Notes: generated by a model from the sequence alone, not told the origin. Positions 1 through 6,241 are shown, counted from the stretch's first letter. The stretch is DNA of 6,462 bases from DASUSF01 sp036375275 (GCA_036375275.1 DASUSF010000226.1:1-6462); one strand, 5' to 3'. Numbers and translations are program-made.

Positions 1-17
1 CGAACCGCACGGCCCAT

Positions 18-24
18 GAGGGGG
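18..24 (+). promoter_or_regulatory. Shine-Dalgarno site that selects the ATG at 31
   Basis: The purine-rich GAGGGGG lies six bases before the ATG at 31. An in-frame ATG at 16 overlaps this site and has no such site of its own. Starting at 31 also puts the basic residue and hydrophobic core of the signal peptide at the very N-terminus, so 31 is the preferred start. Confidence 0.65.
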
Positions 25-30
25 ACAGGC

Positions 31-1014
31 ATGACAAGGATCCTCGGCGGCTTCGTCCTGGCGCTCGGGCTCCTCGCCGGGCCCGCGGCGGCGCAGGACT
101 TCCAGCCCGCGATCATCTTCGACATGGGCGGCAAGTTCGACAAGAGCTTCAACGAAGCCGCGTACCGCGGGGCCGAGCGGTTCAAGGAAGAGACCGGGAT
201 CGACTACCTCGAGTTCGAGGTCACCAACGAGTCCCAGCGCGACCAGGCGATCCGCCGGATGGCGCGGCGGGGCGCGACCATCGTCGTGACCGTCGGCTTC
301 GCGTTCGCGACGCCCCTCGAGCAGATCGCGGCGGAGTTCCCCGAGACCAGGTTCACGATCATCGACGCCGTGGTCGAGGCCCCGAACGTCCAGTCGGTGG
401 TGTTCAAGGAGCACGAGGGCTCGTTCCTGGTCGGCATGGCGGCGGCGCTGGCCTCGGAGACCGGCAAGGTCGGCTTCGTCGGCGGCATGGACATCCCGCT
501 GATCCGGAACTTCGCGCACGGCTACGAGCAGGGCGTGAAGCACGTCGACCCGGACGCCGAGGTGCTGGTCAACATGACCGGCACCACGCCCGCCGCCTGG
601 AACGATCCGGCCAAGGGCGCCGAGCTCGCGCGCAGCCAGTTCGACCGCGGCGCCGACGTGGTCTACGCCGCCGCCGGCGGGACCGGGCTCGGCGTGCTGC
701 AGGCCGCGGCGGACTCCGGCAAGTACGCGATCGGCGTCGACAGCAACCAGAACTACCTGCACCCCGGCTCGGTCCTGACCTCGATGGTCAAGCGGGTCGA
801 CAACGCGGTCTACGACGCCTTCATGACCGCCAGGGAAGGGACCTGGGAAGCCGGCGTGAAGAACCTCGGCCTCGCCGAGGAGGGGGTCGGCTACGCCCTC
901 GATGAGCACAACGAGGCGCTGATCACCGACGAGATGGAGCAGCAGCTCGAGGCCGCCCGCCAGAAGATCATCGACGGCGAGCTCGAAGTCGAGGACTACT
1001 ACTCGACCCAGTAG
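31..1014 (+). CDS. BMP/PnrA-family ABC transporter substrate-binding protein
   Basis: This is a periplasmic ligand-binding protein of the basic membrane protein (BMP/PnrA/Med) family, which captures nucleosides or related small molecules for an ABC importer. The 327-residue product has a Sec signal peptide at residues 1-21, with an AAA-QD signal peptidase I site and no lipobox cysteine, so it should be soluble. Family landmarks are DMGGKFDKSFNEAAYRG (31-47), GFVGGMDIPLIRNF (148-161), VVYAAAGGTGLGVLQ (210-224) and AIGVDSNQN (233-241). In PnrA-like proteins these regions line the ligand cleft. Length is normal for the family. It is the first gene of an operon continuing with the ATPase and two permeases, but 232 bases holding stem-loop repeats separate it from the ATPase. 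Family assignment is secure. The ligand is inference: purine nucleosides are typical, but the family also includes riboflavin and other binders. Confidence 0.93.
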   Translation: MTRILGGFVLALGLLAGPAAAQDFQPAIIFDMGGKFDKSFNEAAYRGAERFKEETGIDYLEFEVTNESQRDQAIRRMARRGATIVVTVGFAFATPLEQIAAEFPETRFTIIDAVVEAPNVQSVVFKEHEGSFLVGMAAALASETGKVGFVGGMDIPLIRNFAHGYEQGVKHVDPDAEVLVNMTGTTPAAWNDPAKGAELARSQFDRGADVVYAAAGGTGLGVLQAAADSGKYAIGVDSNQNYLHPGSVLTSMVKRVDNAVYDAFMTAREGTWEAGVKNLGLAEEGVGYALDEHNEALITDEMEQQLEAARQKIIDGELEVEDYYSTQ

Positions 1015-1020
1015 CAGCCT

Positions 1021-1166
1021 CCAGAGCCAACCTCGATGAGACGCCTCCATCCCGAGCCGCGGCGGGAGTCTGCTCATCGAGACAGGATGGCTCTATTTCA
1101 GTGGATCGGAGCGGCTTCACCCGATCGGAGCCGCTTGCAGGCGGTTCCGTCAGATCGGGATCCGCT
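1021..1166 (+). repeat. Tandem 146-bp intergenic repeat, unit 1 (two stem-loops)
   Basis: This is the first of two head-to-tail 146-bp units; every position aligns without a gap to unit 2 at +146. Stem-loop A pairs GAGCCA (1024-1029) with TGGCTC (1088-1093), and CTCGATGAG (1032-1040) with CTCATCGAG (1073-1081). Stem-loop B pairs GAGCGG (1109-1114) with CCGCTC (1162-1167), CCCGATC (1120-1126) with GATCGGG (1153-1159), and GGAGCCG (1127-1133) with CGGTTCC (1142-1148, one G-T pair). It begins six bases after the binding-protein stop codon. There is no U-tract, so it is not a standard intrinsic terminator. Its position resembles that of REP elements between binding-protein and membrane-component genes, which can stabilise upstream mRNA or reduce downstream expression. 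That role is inference here. Confidence 0.85.
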
Positions 1167-1318
1167 CTAGAGCAATTTCCGATGAGACAGAACCGCATCG
1201 AACCGCGACGTCCTTCCGCTCATCGGAAGCAAATTGCTCCATTTCAATGGTTCAGAGCGGCTTCACCCGATCGGAACCGATTGCAGGCGGTTCCGTCAGA
1301 TCGGGATCCGCTCTAGAG
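1167..1318 (+). repeat. Tandem 146-bp intergenic repeat, unit 2, overlapping the ATPase start
   Basis: This is the second unit, with the first six bases of a would-be third (CTAGAG, 1313-1318). Stem-loop A pairs GAGCAATT (1170-1177) with AATTGCTC (1232-1239), and TCCGATGAG (1178-1186) with CTCATCGGA (1219-1227); four bases bulge at 1228-1231. Stem-loop B spans 1255-1313 and differs from unit 1 by two substitutions across 64 bases (1109-1172 against 1255-1318). By my count the A half is only 56 of 88 identical to unit 1, yet three stem pairs changed on both sides and stayed paired. The ATG at 1247 lies between A and B, so the first 24 or so codons of the annotated ATPase are repeat sequence. 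Unit 1 has GTG at the equivalent place (1101). Confidence 0.85.
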
Positions 1319-2860
1319 GCCGTCGGACCGCAGCCGGAGCGGCCACCCGCCGTCGAGCTGGCGGGGATCGACAAGCGGTTCGGGCTAGTCCACGCCAACC
1401 GGGACATCCACCTGGCGATCGAGGCCGGGACGATCCACGGCATCGTCGGCGAGAACGGCGCCGGCAAGTCGACGCTCATGAACATCCTCTACGGCTTCTA
1501 CCAGGCCGACCGGGGGATCATCCGGATCGAGGGTGAGGAGCGCCGGATCGAGGGGACGGACGACGCCATCGCCGCCGGCATCGGCATGGTCCACCAGCAC
1601 TTCATGCTGGTCGAGCCGTTCACCGTGCTCGAGAACCTGCTGCTCGGCGCGGAGGGCGGAGCGGTGCTCACGGCGGGCGCCGCGCGCGCCCGCGACGAGA
1701 TCGCGGCGCTGGAGCGCGACTACGGCCTCGAGGTCGATCTCGACGCCCGGGTCGCGGACCTGCCGGTCGGGATCCAGCAGCGGGTCGAGATCCTGAAGGC
1801 GCTGTTCCGCGGGGCGAGGGTCCTGATCCTGGACGAGCCGACCGGCGTGCTGACCCCGCAGGAGGCCGACCACCTGTTCCGGATCCTCAGGAACCTGAAG
1901 GCGCAGGGCCGGACCGTGGTCCTGATCACCCACAAGCTCCGCGAGATCATGGCCGTGACCGACACCGTCTCGGTGATGCGCCAGGGCCGGATGGTCGCGC
2001 ACCGCCGCACCTCCGACACCTCGAGCGAGGAGCTCGCCGAGCTGATGGTCGGGCGCAAGGTCCTGCTCCGGGTCGAGAAGCGCCCGGCTGCGCCCGGCGC
2101 GCCGGTGCTCCTGGTCGAGGACCTCAGGGCACGTGACGCGGGCGGGGTCGAGCGGGTCAAGGGGGTGAGCTTCGAGGTCCGGGCCGGCGAGATCGTCGGC
2201 ATCGCCGGCGTCGCAGGCAACGGCCAGTCCGAGCTCCTGGAGGCGCTCGCCGGCATCCGGCCCTTCGCGGGTCGGGTTTCCATCGCCGGCCATCCGCTCG
2301 ATCCTGCCGGCGGCGGGCGCCCGGCGGGGCTCGGCCACGTGCCGGAGGACCGGGTCCGGATGGGGCTGGTGCGCGACTTCGAGGCCTGGGAGAACGCGAT
2401 CCTCGGCTATCACGTGGCGCCGGCCTATGCCCGGGCCGGCGGCTTCCTGAACCGGCGCGGCATCGTCGCCACCTGCCGGAAGTGGATGCAGGGCTACGAC
2501 ATCCGCCCGCCCGCGCCGGAGCTGCGCACGGTCTCCTTCTCCGGCGGCAACCAGCAGAAGCTCGTCCTCGCCCGGGAGATGGAGCACGACCCGGTGCTGC
2601 TCCTGGTCGGCCAGCCGACCCGGGGGGTCGACATCGGCGCGATCGAGTTCATCCACAGGCGGCTGATCGCGATGCGCGATGCCGGTCGCGCGGTGCTCCT
2701 GGTCTCGGTCGAGCTCGACGAGATCATGTCGCTCGCCGACCGCATCCTGGTCATGTCGGGCGGCCGGCTCACCGGCGAGCTCGATGCCGCCGATGCCGAC
2801 GAGCGCCGGATCGGCCTGCTCATGGCCGGGGTCACCCCCGAGAAGGCTCAGGCGGCGTGA
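1247..2860 (+). CDS. ABC transporter ATP-binding protein, two fused nucleotide-binding domains (nucleoside/sugar class)
   Basis: This is the cytoplasmic ATPase subunit, homologous to the YufO/NupA and RbsA/MglA class, and it powers import through the two permeases. NBD1 has Walker A GENGAGKST (68-76), Q-loop Q117, a signature-like LPVGIQQRVEI (172-182), Walker B VLILDEPTG (192-200, E197) and switch H229. NBD2 has a degenerate Walker A (GNGQSEL, 324-330, no GKS/T), signature FSGGNQQ (431-437), and Walker B with Q456 in place of the catalytic Glu followed by PTRGVD. This active-plus-degenerate arrangement is normal for the class. The start is odd. ATG 1247 is the only in-frame ATG, GTG or TTG between the stop at 1037 and the conserved domain, and it lies inside the repeat with no nearby Shine-Dalgarno. 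Family similarity begins at about residue 33 (PPAVEL). The stop overlaps the opposing hicB 3' end by 13 bases. Confidence 0.93.
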   Translation: MVQSGFTRSEPIAGGSVRSGSALEAVGPQPERPPAVELAGIDKRFGLVHANRDIHLAIEAGTIHGIVGENGAGKSTLMNILYGFYQADRGIIRIEGEERRIEGTDDAIAAGIGMVHQHFMLVEPFTVLENLLLGAEGGAVLTAGAARARDEIAALERDYGLEVDLDARVADLPVGIQQRVEILKALFRGARVLILDEPTGVLTPQEADHLFRILRNLKAQGRTVVLITHKLREIMAVTDTVSVMRQGRMVAHRRTSDTSSEELAELMVGRKVLLRVEKRPAAPGAPVLLVEDLRARDAGGVERVKGVSFEVRAGEIVGIAGVAGNGQSELLEALAGIRPFAGRVSIAGHPLDPAGGGRPAGLGHVPEDRVRMGLVRDFEAWENAILGYHVAPAYARAGGFLNRRGIVATCRKWMQGYDIRPPAPELRTVSFSGGNQQKLVLAREMEHDPVLLLVGQPTRGVDIGAIEFIHRRLIAMRDAGRAVLLVSVELDEIMSLADRILVMSGGRLTGELDAADADERRIGLLMAGVTPEKAQAA

Positions 2861-3261
2861 CCCTCCTCGGCCTCGCGCACCAGCCGGCGGGCGGCCTCGG
2901 CGAGCAGCTCGGACCGGGAGCTTCCGCGTTCGTCGGCGAGCGCGTCGAGCTTCTCGAGGTCGGCCGCGGACAACGTGATGTCGACCTGGCCCCCGCCGGC
3001 CAGCCGATCCGGCACGGTGACCGGAAACGGAATCGCCTCGGCATTCTCCGGATCGGCCATGACGACCTCGAGCCGGGAAGGATCAGGAATGGGGAGGTTC
3101 TCTTCCAGCATACCCTCGATGTGGAACTGAAGCGCCTCGGCAGCCATCGCACGCGCTTCCTCGAGCGTGCTCCCGGCCGTGATGCAGCCCGGGAAGTCGG
3201 GGAAATCGACTCCAAAGTCGCTATCCGGGTCCTTGCGCAGCAGCGCGATGTAGGTCGCCAC
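2848..3261 (-). CDS. hicB: HicB antitoxin from an internal GTG start
   Basis: A GTG at 3261-3259 begins MATYIALLRKDPDSDFGV, exactly where free HicB proteins normally start. It is preceded by a strong Shine-Dalgarno five bases upstream. The 137-residue product has the usual HicB length and layout: a RNase-H-like sensor/toxin-binding domain (about residues 5-60) and a ribbon-helix-helix DNA-binding domain (about 92-130). In known systems HicB neutralises HicA and represses its own promoter. An independent start would give excess free antitoxin over any fused HicA-HicB, which fits the usual need for antitoxin surplus. Independent translation is inferred from the site. Confidence 0.72.
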   Translation of the reverse strand: MATYIALLRKDPDSDFGVDFPDFPGCITAGSTLEEARAMAAEALQFHIEGMLEENLPIPDPSRLEVVMADPENAEAIPFPVTVPDRLAGGGQVDITLSAADLEKLDALADERGSSRSELLAEAARRLVREAEEGHAA

Positions 3262-3459
3262 GAGAACCTCCCAAGTCAGCTTCAGGCCAGGCTGCCGCTC
3301 GATGCTCTTGATGGTTCCGGGCGGTACATCCTTGCGAGGATGAGCGACCGTCACCCGGTGCGGGTGATCAGGGTGGCGGAACTGGTGGTGGCTTCCGCGT
3401 ACCCGGACCAGGCGCCAGCCGGCGCGCTCCAGCGCTCGGATGATGGTCCGGCTGTCCAT
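2848..3459 (-). CDS. hicAB: HicA toxin-HicB antitoxin, fused in one reading frame
   Basis: HicA is a small double-stranded-RNA-binding-fold mRNA interferase and HicB is its antitoxin. Starting at ATG 3459, the first ~62 residues are a complete HicA, with the RVRGSHHQF motif holding the expected catalytic His, then HPRKDVPPGTIKSI. Without a stop, the frame runs into a complete HicB: a partial RNase-H-like domain (RKDPDSDFGVDFPDFPGC) and a C-terminal ribbon-helix-helix stretch (VDITLSAADLEKLDALADE). In most loci hicA has its own stop just after a GLK-like end. Here GLKLT is followed by TGG (Trp), one substitution from a stop. The frame is also open to a TTG at 3495, adding 12 residues, but family starts match the ATG. 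The gene lies antisense to the transporter operon and overlaps the ATPase stop by 13 bases. Domain calls are firm. Whether the long fusion is made, or reflects a mutated or misread stop, is open. Confidence 0.82.
   Translation of the reverse strand: MDSRTIIRALERAGWRLVRVRGSHHQFRHPDHPHRVTVAHPRKDVPPGTIKSIERQPGLKLTWEVLVATYIALLRKDPDSDFGVDFPDFPGCITAGSTLEEARAMAAEALQFHIEGMLEENLPIPDPSRLEVVMADPENAEAIPFPVTVPDRLAGGGQVDITLSAADLEKLDALADERGSSRSELLAEAARRLVREAEEGHAA
3267..3272 (-). promoter_or_regulatory. Internal Shine-Dalgarno for hicB
   Basis: Read on the minus strand, GGGAGG is followed by TTCTC and then GTG. This is the best-formed ribosome-binding site in the hicAB locus and the main argument that hicB can be translated on its own although it shares a frame with hicA. 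Confidence 0.7.
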
Positions 3460-3524
3460 CGGCTCGATGATGTGGACGGGCTCAGAGGGCGTCAAGCCGC
3501 CGGCCTCGCCGGGCGTCGCCCCTG

Positions 3525-4634
3525 ATGGCGGCGCGGGGGGAGCTGCCGGCCTGGGTCAGCCTCGGGCTCCTGCCGCTCATGAACCTCGCGGCCGCGTTCC
3601 TGGTCTCCGGGGTGATCGTCCTGGTCCTCGGCGAGAGCCCGCTGCGCGCCTTGGAGCTGCTCCTCTACGGCGCGTTCGGCTACGAGGAGGCGGCCGGCTA
3701 CACCCTCTACTACACGACCAACTTCATCTTCACCGGCCTCGCCGTCGCGATCGCCTTCCACTGCGGCCTGTTCAACATCGGCGGCGAGGGCCAGGCGTAC
3801 CTGGGCGGGCTCGGCGTCGGCCTGGTCGGGCTGTATCTCGGCGGCCTGCCGGCGCCGCTCGTCGTGCTGCTCGCGATCCTCGCCGCGGCCGCGTTCGGCG
3901 GCGTCTGGGGGTTCATCCCGGGCTGGCTGCAGGCGCGGCGCGGCAGCCACGTCGTGATCACGACCATCATGCTGAACTTCATCGCCGCCTCGCTGATGAC
4001 GTATCTGATGGTCAACGTCCTGATCAGGCCGGGCCAGCAGAGCCCCGAGAGCGCGACCTTCCCCGAGAGCGCCTGGCTGCCGCGCCTGCACGAGGTGCTG
4101 GGCGCGCTCGGCATCGAGGTCGCCCGCTCGCCGCTCAACCTCTCGTTCGCCTTCGCGCTCCTCTGCTGCCTCCTGGTCTGGCTGTTCGTCTGGAAGACCC
4201 GGGCCGGCTATGCGCTCCGCGTGGTCGGGCAGAACGAGACGGCGGCGGTCTACGGCGGCATCTCGCCGGCCCGGCAGATCATGATCGCGATGACCGTGTC
4301 CGGCGCGCTCGCGGGCTTCGTCGCGCTCAACGAGCTCCTCGGCGCCCAGCACCGCCTGATCCTCGGCTTCACCGGCGGCTACGGCTTCGTCGGCATCGCG
4401 GTGGCGCTGATGGGGCGCAACCATCCCCTCGGGATCGTGCTCGCGGCGCTGCTGTTCGGCGCCCTCTACCAGGGCGGCTCCGAGCTCAGCTTCGACATGC
4501 CGACCGTCAGCCGCGACATGGTGGTGGTGATCCAGGGCCTCGTGATCCTGTTCGCGGGCGCGCTCGAGCACATGTTCCGCCCGCCCCTCGAAGCCCTGTT
4601 CGCCCGGGCGAGGCCGGCCGGCGCGGTCGCCTGA
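3525..4634 (+). CDS. ABC transporter permease 1 (BPD_transp_2, nucleoside/sugar class)
   Basis: This is an inner-membrane channel subunit, homologous to YufP/NupB, expected to pair with the permease encoded directly downstream. Its 369 residues carry many hydrophobic segments (about 14-35, 64-80, 92-130, 143-166, 206-223, 253-275, 283-297, 303-314 and 332-348). The class motif FNIGGEGQAYLGG is at 83-95. A charged cytoplasmic stretch, WKTRAGYALRVVGQNETA (223-240), matches the EAA-like loop that contacts the ATPase. ATG 3525 gives the usual family N-terminus, but no clear Shine-Dalgarno precedes it. The ancestral arrangement was probably coupling to the ATPase gene, now interrupted by 664 bases of opposing hicAB. 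It ends four bases before the next start codon, implying translational coupling. Confidence 0.93.
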   Translation: MAARGELPAWVSLGLLPLMNLAAAFLVSGVIVLVLGESPLRALELLLYGAFGYEEAAGYTLYYTTNFIFTGLAVAIAFHCGLFNIGGEGQAYLGGLGVGLVGLYLGGLPAPLVVLLAILAAAAFGGVWGFIPGWLQARRGSHVVITTIMLNFIAASLMTYLMVNVLIRPGQQSPESATFPESAWLPRLHEVLGALGIEVARSPLNLSFAFALLCCLLVWLFVWKTRAGYALRVVGQNETAAVYGGISPARQIMIAMTVSGALAGFVALNELLGAQHRLILGFTGGYGFVGIAVALMGRNHPLGIVLAALLFGALYQGGSELSFDMPTVSRDMVVVIQGLVILFAGALEHMFRPPLEALFARARPAGAVA

Positions 4635-4638
4635 GCCC

Positions 4639-5613
4639 ATGGACCAGGTCTTCCTCCAGACCCTGCTGCTGAGCGATTCGACCATCCGGCTCGCAACGCC
4701 CCTGGTGCTGGCCGCGCTCGCCGGGCTGTTCGCGGAGCGCTCCGGGGTGGTCGACATCGGCCTCGAGGGCAAGATGCTGGGCGCCGCCTTCGCCGCCGCC
4801 TCGGCCGCCGCGGTCACCGGGTCGGCCTGGCTCGGCCTCCTCACCGGAATGGCGTTCTCGGTCTTCCTCGCCATGGTCCACGGCTTCGCCTGCATCACCC
4901 ACCGCGGCAACCAGGTGGTCTCGGGCATGGCCCTGAACATCATGGTCGCGGGCCTCGGCCCGACGCTCGCCGAGGCCTGGTTCGCGCAGGGGGGAAGGAC
5001 CCCGCTGCTCGGCGAGAGCGCGCGCTTCATGCCGATCGAGCTGCCGCTCGCGGGGACGCTCCGCGGCGTGCCGGTCCTCGGGCCGCTCTACGCCGAGGTG
5101 ATCTCCGGCCACAACATCCTGGTCTACCTCGCCGCCCTCGCCGTGCCGGTGGTCGCCTGGGTGGTCTACCGCACCCGCTTCGGCCTCCGGCTCCGCGCGG
5201 TCGGCGAGAACCCGAGCGCGGTCGACACCGCCGGCATCGGGGTCGCGCTGATGCGCTACCAGGCGCTGCTCGTCACGGGCGCGCTCTGCGGGGTCGCCGG
5301 CGCCTACCTGTCGATCGCGCACAACGCGTCCTTCATCCGCGACATGACCGCGGGCAAGGGCTATCTCGCGCTCGCCGCGCTGATCTTCGGCAAGTGGCGG
5401 CCGGTCCCGGCGCTCATGGCCTGCCTGCTGTTCGCCTTCGCCGACGCCGTGCAGATCCGGCTCCAGGGGGTGCCGCTGCCGCTGATCGGCGAGGTCCCGA
5501 CCCAGGCGATCCAGGCGCTGCCCTACATCCTGACCGTGCTCCTGCTCGCGGGGTTCGTCGGCCGCGCGGTCGCCCCCAAGGCGATCGGCACGCCCTACGT
5601 CAAGGAGCGGTAG
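4639..5613 (+). CDS. ABC transporter permease 2 (BPD_transp_2, nucleoside/sugar class)
   Basis: This is the second inner-membrane subunit, homologous to YufQ/NupC, 324 residues. Family landmarks are ERSGVVDIGLEGKMLGAAF (33-51), the hydrophobic run around 55-82, NQVVSGMALNIMVAG (91-105), the cytoplasmic loop YRTRFGLRLRAVGENPSA (177-194), GKGYLALAALIFGKW (239-253) and the conserved tail GTPYVKE. No good Shine-Dalgarno is visible, so coupling to the preceding stop four bases upstream is likely. The gene looks intact. Its last ~240 bases have a decayed second copy at 6242-6398, beyond two small unrelated genes. Confidence 0.93.
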   Translation: MDQVFLQTLLLSDSTIRLATPLVLAALAGLFAERSGVVDIGLEGKMLGAAFAAASAAAVTGSAWLGLLTGMAFSVFLAMVHGFACITHRGNQVVSGMALNIMVAGLGPTLAEAWFAQGGRTPLLGESARFMPIELPLAGTLRGVPVLGPLYAEVISGHNILVYLAALAVPVVAWVVYRTRFGLRLRAVGENPSAVDTAGIGVALMRYQALLVTGALCGVAGAYLSIAHNASFIRDMTAGKGYLALAALIFGKWRPVPALMACLLFAFADAVQIRLQGVPLPLIGEVPTQAIQALPYILTVLLLAGFVGRAVAPKAIGTPYVKER

Positions 5614-5624
5614 GTCGCGCCGGC

Positions 5625-5962
5625 ATGCCGATCCTCCCGAATGCCGCGCGTGCCGTGATCGACGAGCGCAAGATCAGGGACTACCTCCTCGATCCGTCGC
5701 ATCCGCTCGGTCGACACAAGGCTCGCGTGTTCGAGTCGGCTCTCGGCTACCGCCAGGCGGACTTCCACGATTTGATCGATCAGATCCGCCAAGGTATCCT
5801 GCATAGCGAGTCGGAGGCGACGGATCCCGTCCCGCACGGCGACCGCTTCCGGGTCGACGTGCCGATTGCGGGTCCGGGGGGCGGGTCGTCGTGCGCACCC
5901 TCTGGATCATCAGGAAGAACGAGGATGTCCCAAGGCTCACTTCGGCCTATCCGATCAAGTAG
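5625..5962 (+). pseudogene. DUF6883-like small protein, one-base frameshift in a G6 run
   Basis: From ATG 5625 the product begins with LPNAARAVIDERKIRDYLL and DPSHPLGRHKARVFESALG. This matches what I recall of DUF6883: a conserved opening, then a P-H-P-x-G-R/K-H-K-A-R motif. At G6 (5876-5881) the frame shifts. Adding one G gives RVVVRTLWIIRKNEDVPRL and SAYPIK ending at TAG 5960-5962, the usual DUF6883 C-terminus, for a total of about 112 residues. In the actual frame the protein instead runs out of register and on into the DUF4926-like gene, ending at 6185. The sequence here is less GC-rich than the transporter (32 of 60 at 5761-5820), suggesting foreign origin. It starts 11 bases after the permease stop. 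Function is unknown to me. The frameshift may be a real inactivation, slippage, or an assembly error. Confidence 0.72.
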
Positions 5963-6185
5963 GCAGCGTGACCGCAAGACGGAGAGGTTCGCGCTCCTGC
6001 AGGTCGTCTACCTGCGGGAGGCACGTTCAGACCTCGGGCTGGCAAGGGGAGAGTGCGGCACGATCGTCGAGATTCTGGCCGAACCATATCCCGCCTACCT
6101 GGTCGAGTTCATCGACGACGCCGGGGTGACCAGGCTGGAGGCCGCGCTGGCTCCGGAGGAGTTGAGCGCGAGTCCTCCGCTCTGA
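5925..6185 (+). CDS. DUF4926-like small protein
   Basis: The recognisable part runs from about 5985: RFALLQVVYLREARSDLGLA, then RGECGTIVEIL, YPAYLVEFIDDAGVTRLEAAL and APEEL. This is the pattern of DUF4926: a short beta-rich protein with a D/E-x-G-L-x-x-G-x-x-G-T-I-V core and a V-E-F-x-D-x-x-G segment. The start is unclear. ATG 5925 is the only in-frame ATG near it and has AGGA nine bases upstream, but it gives an atypical leader read out of frame from the DUF6883 gene. A CTG at 5997 with GGAGAGG upstream would give a typical N-terminus. The nearby GTG at 5968 is in another frame. From memory, DUF4926 genes often sit directly after DUF6883 genes, so the two are probably partners. Function is unknown. 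Confidence 0.65.
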   Translation: MSQGSLRPIRSSRQRDRKTERFALLQVVYLREARSDLGLARGECGTIVEILAEPYPAYLVEFIDDAGVTRLEAALAPEELSASPPL

Positions 6186-6241
6186 CACTCGGACATTCCA
6201 CGTCAGGCAGGGCTCGCGGGTCATGCTTTCCGAGCGGGACG

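Noticed and set aside
1023..1313. Intrinsic terminators after the binding-protein gene
   Set aside because: The hairpins are strong, but none is followed by a run of T, and the operon clearly continues.
1101..1316. Small plus-strand open frame covering the repeats
   Set aside because: It is made entirely of the tandem stem-loop repeat, with no Shine-Dalgarno and no protein similarity. The same peptide reappears at the ATPase start because both come from the repeat.
1021..1318. CRISPR array
   Set aside because: Only two units, 146 bp each, without short identical repeats and unique spacers; the stem-loop tandem repeat explains the pattern.
1385..2656. Long open frame on the minus strand opposite the ATPase
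   Set aside because: Low-complexity, Asp/Leu/Arg-rich translation, typical of the antisense frame of a GC-rich gene; the plus strand holds a textbook ABC ATPase.
3460..3495. TTG 3495 as the hicA start, or TTGACG there as a -35 box
   Set aside because: The 12 extra residues do not match HicA N-termini, whereas ATG 3459 gives a typical start. A -10 at proper spacing is poor (CATCAT), so no promoter is called.
2482..3525. Long plus-strand open frame across the ATPase end and the hicAB region
   Set aside because: It starts inside the ATPase in the wrong frame and then reads the antisense of hicAB. Its repetitive Arg/Pro/Gly composition indicates a shadow frame.
2825..3527. Possible target duplication flanking hicAB (GCCGGGGTCACCCCCGA near 2825 and GCCGGGCGTCGCCCCTGA near 3508)
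   Set aside because: About 15 matching positions with a gap and two mismatches. In DNA this GC-rich the match is too short to separate from chance, although an old ATPase tail displaced by the insert is conceivable.
3492..5030. 512-residue open frame on the minus strand opposite the permeases
   Set aside because: Same cause: it spans two unrelated permease genes and their junction, with a biased Arg/Ala/Glu composition and no domain pattern.
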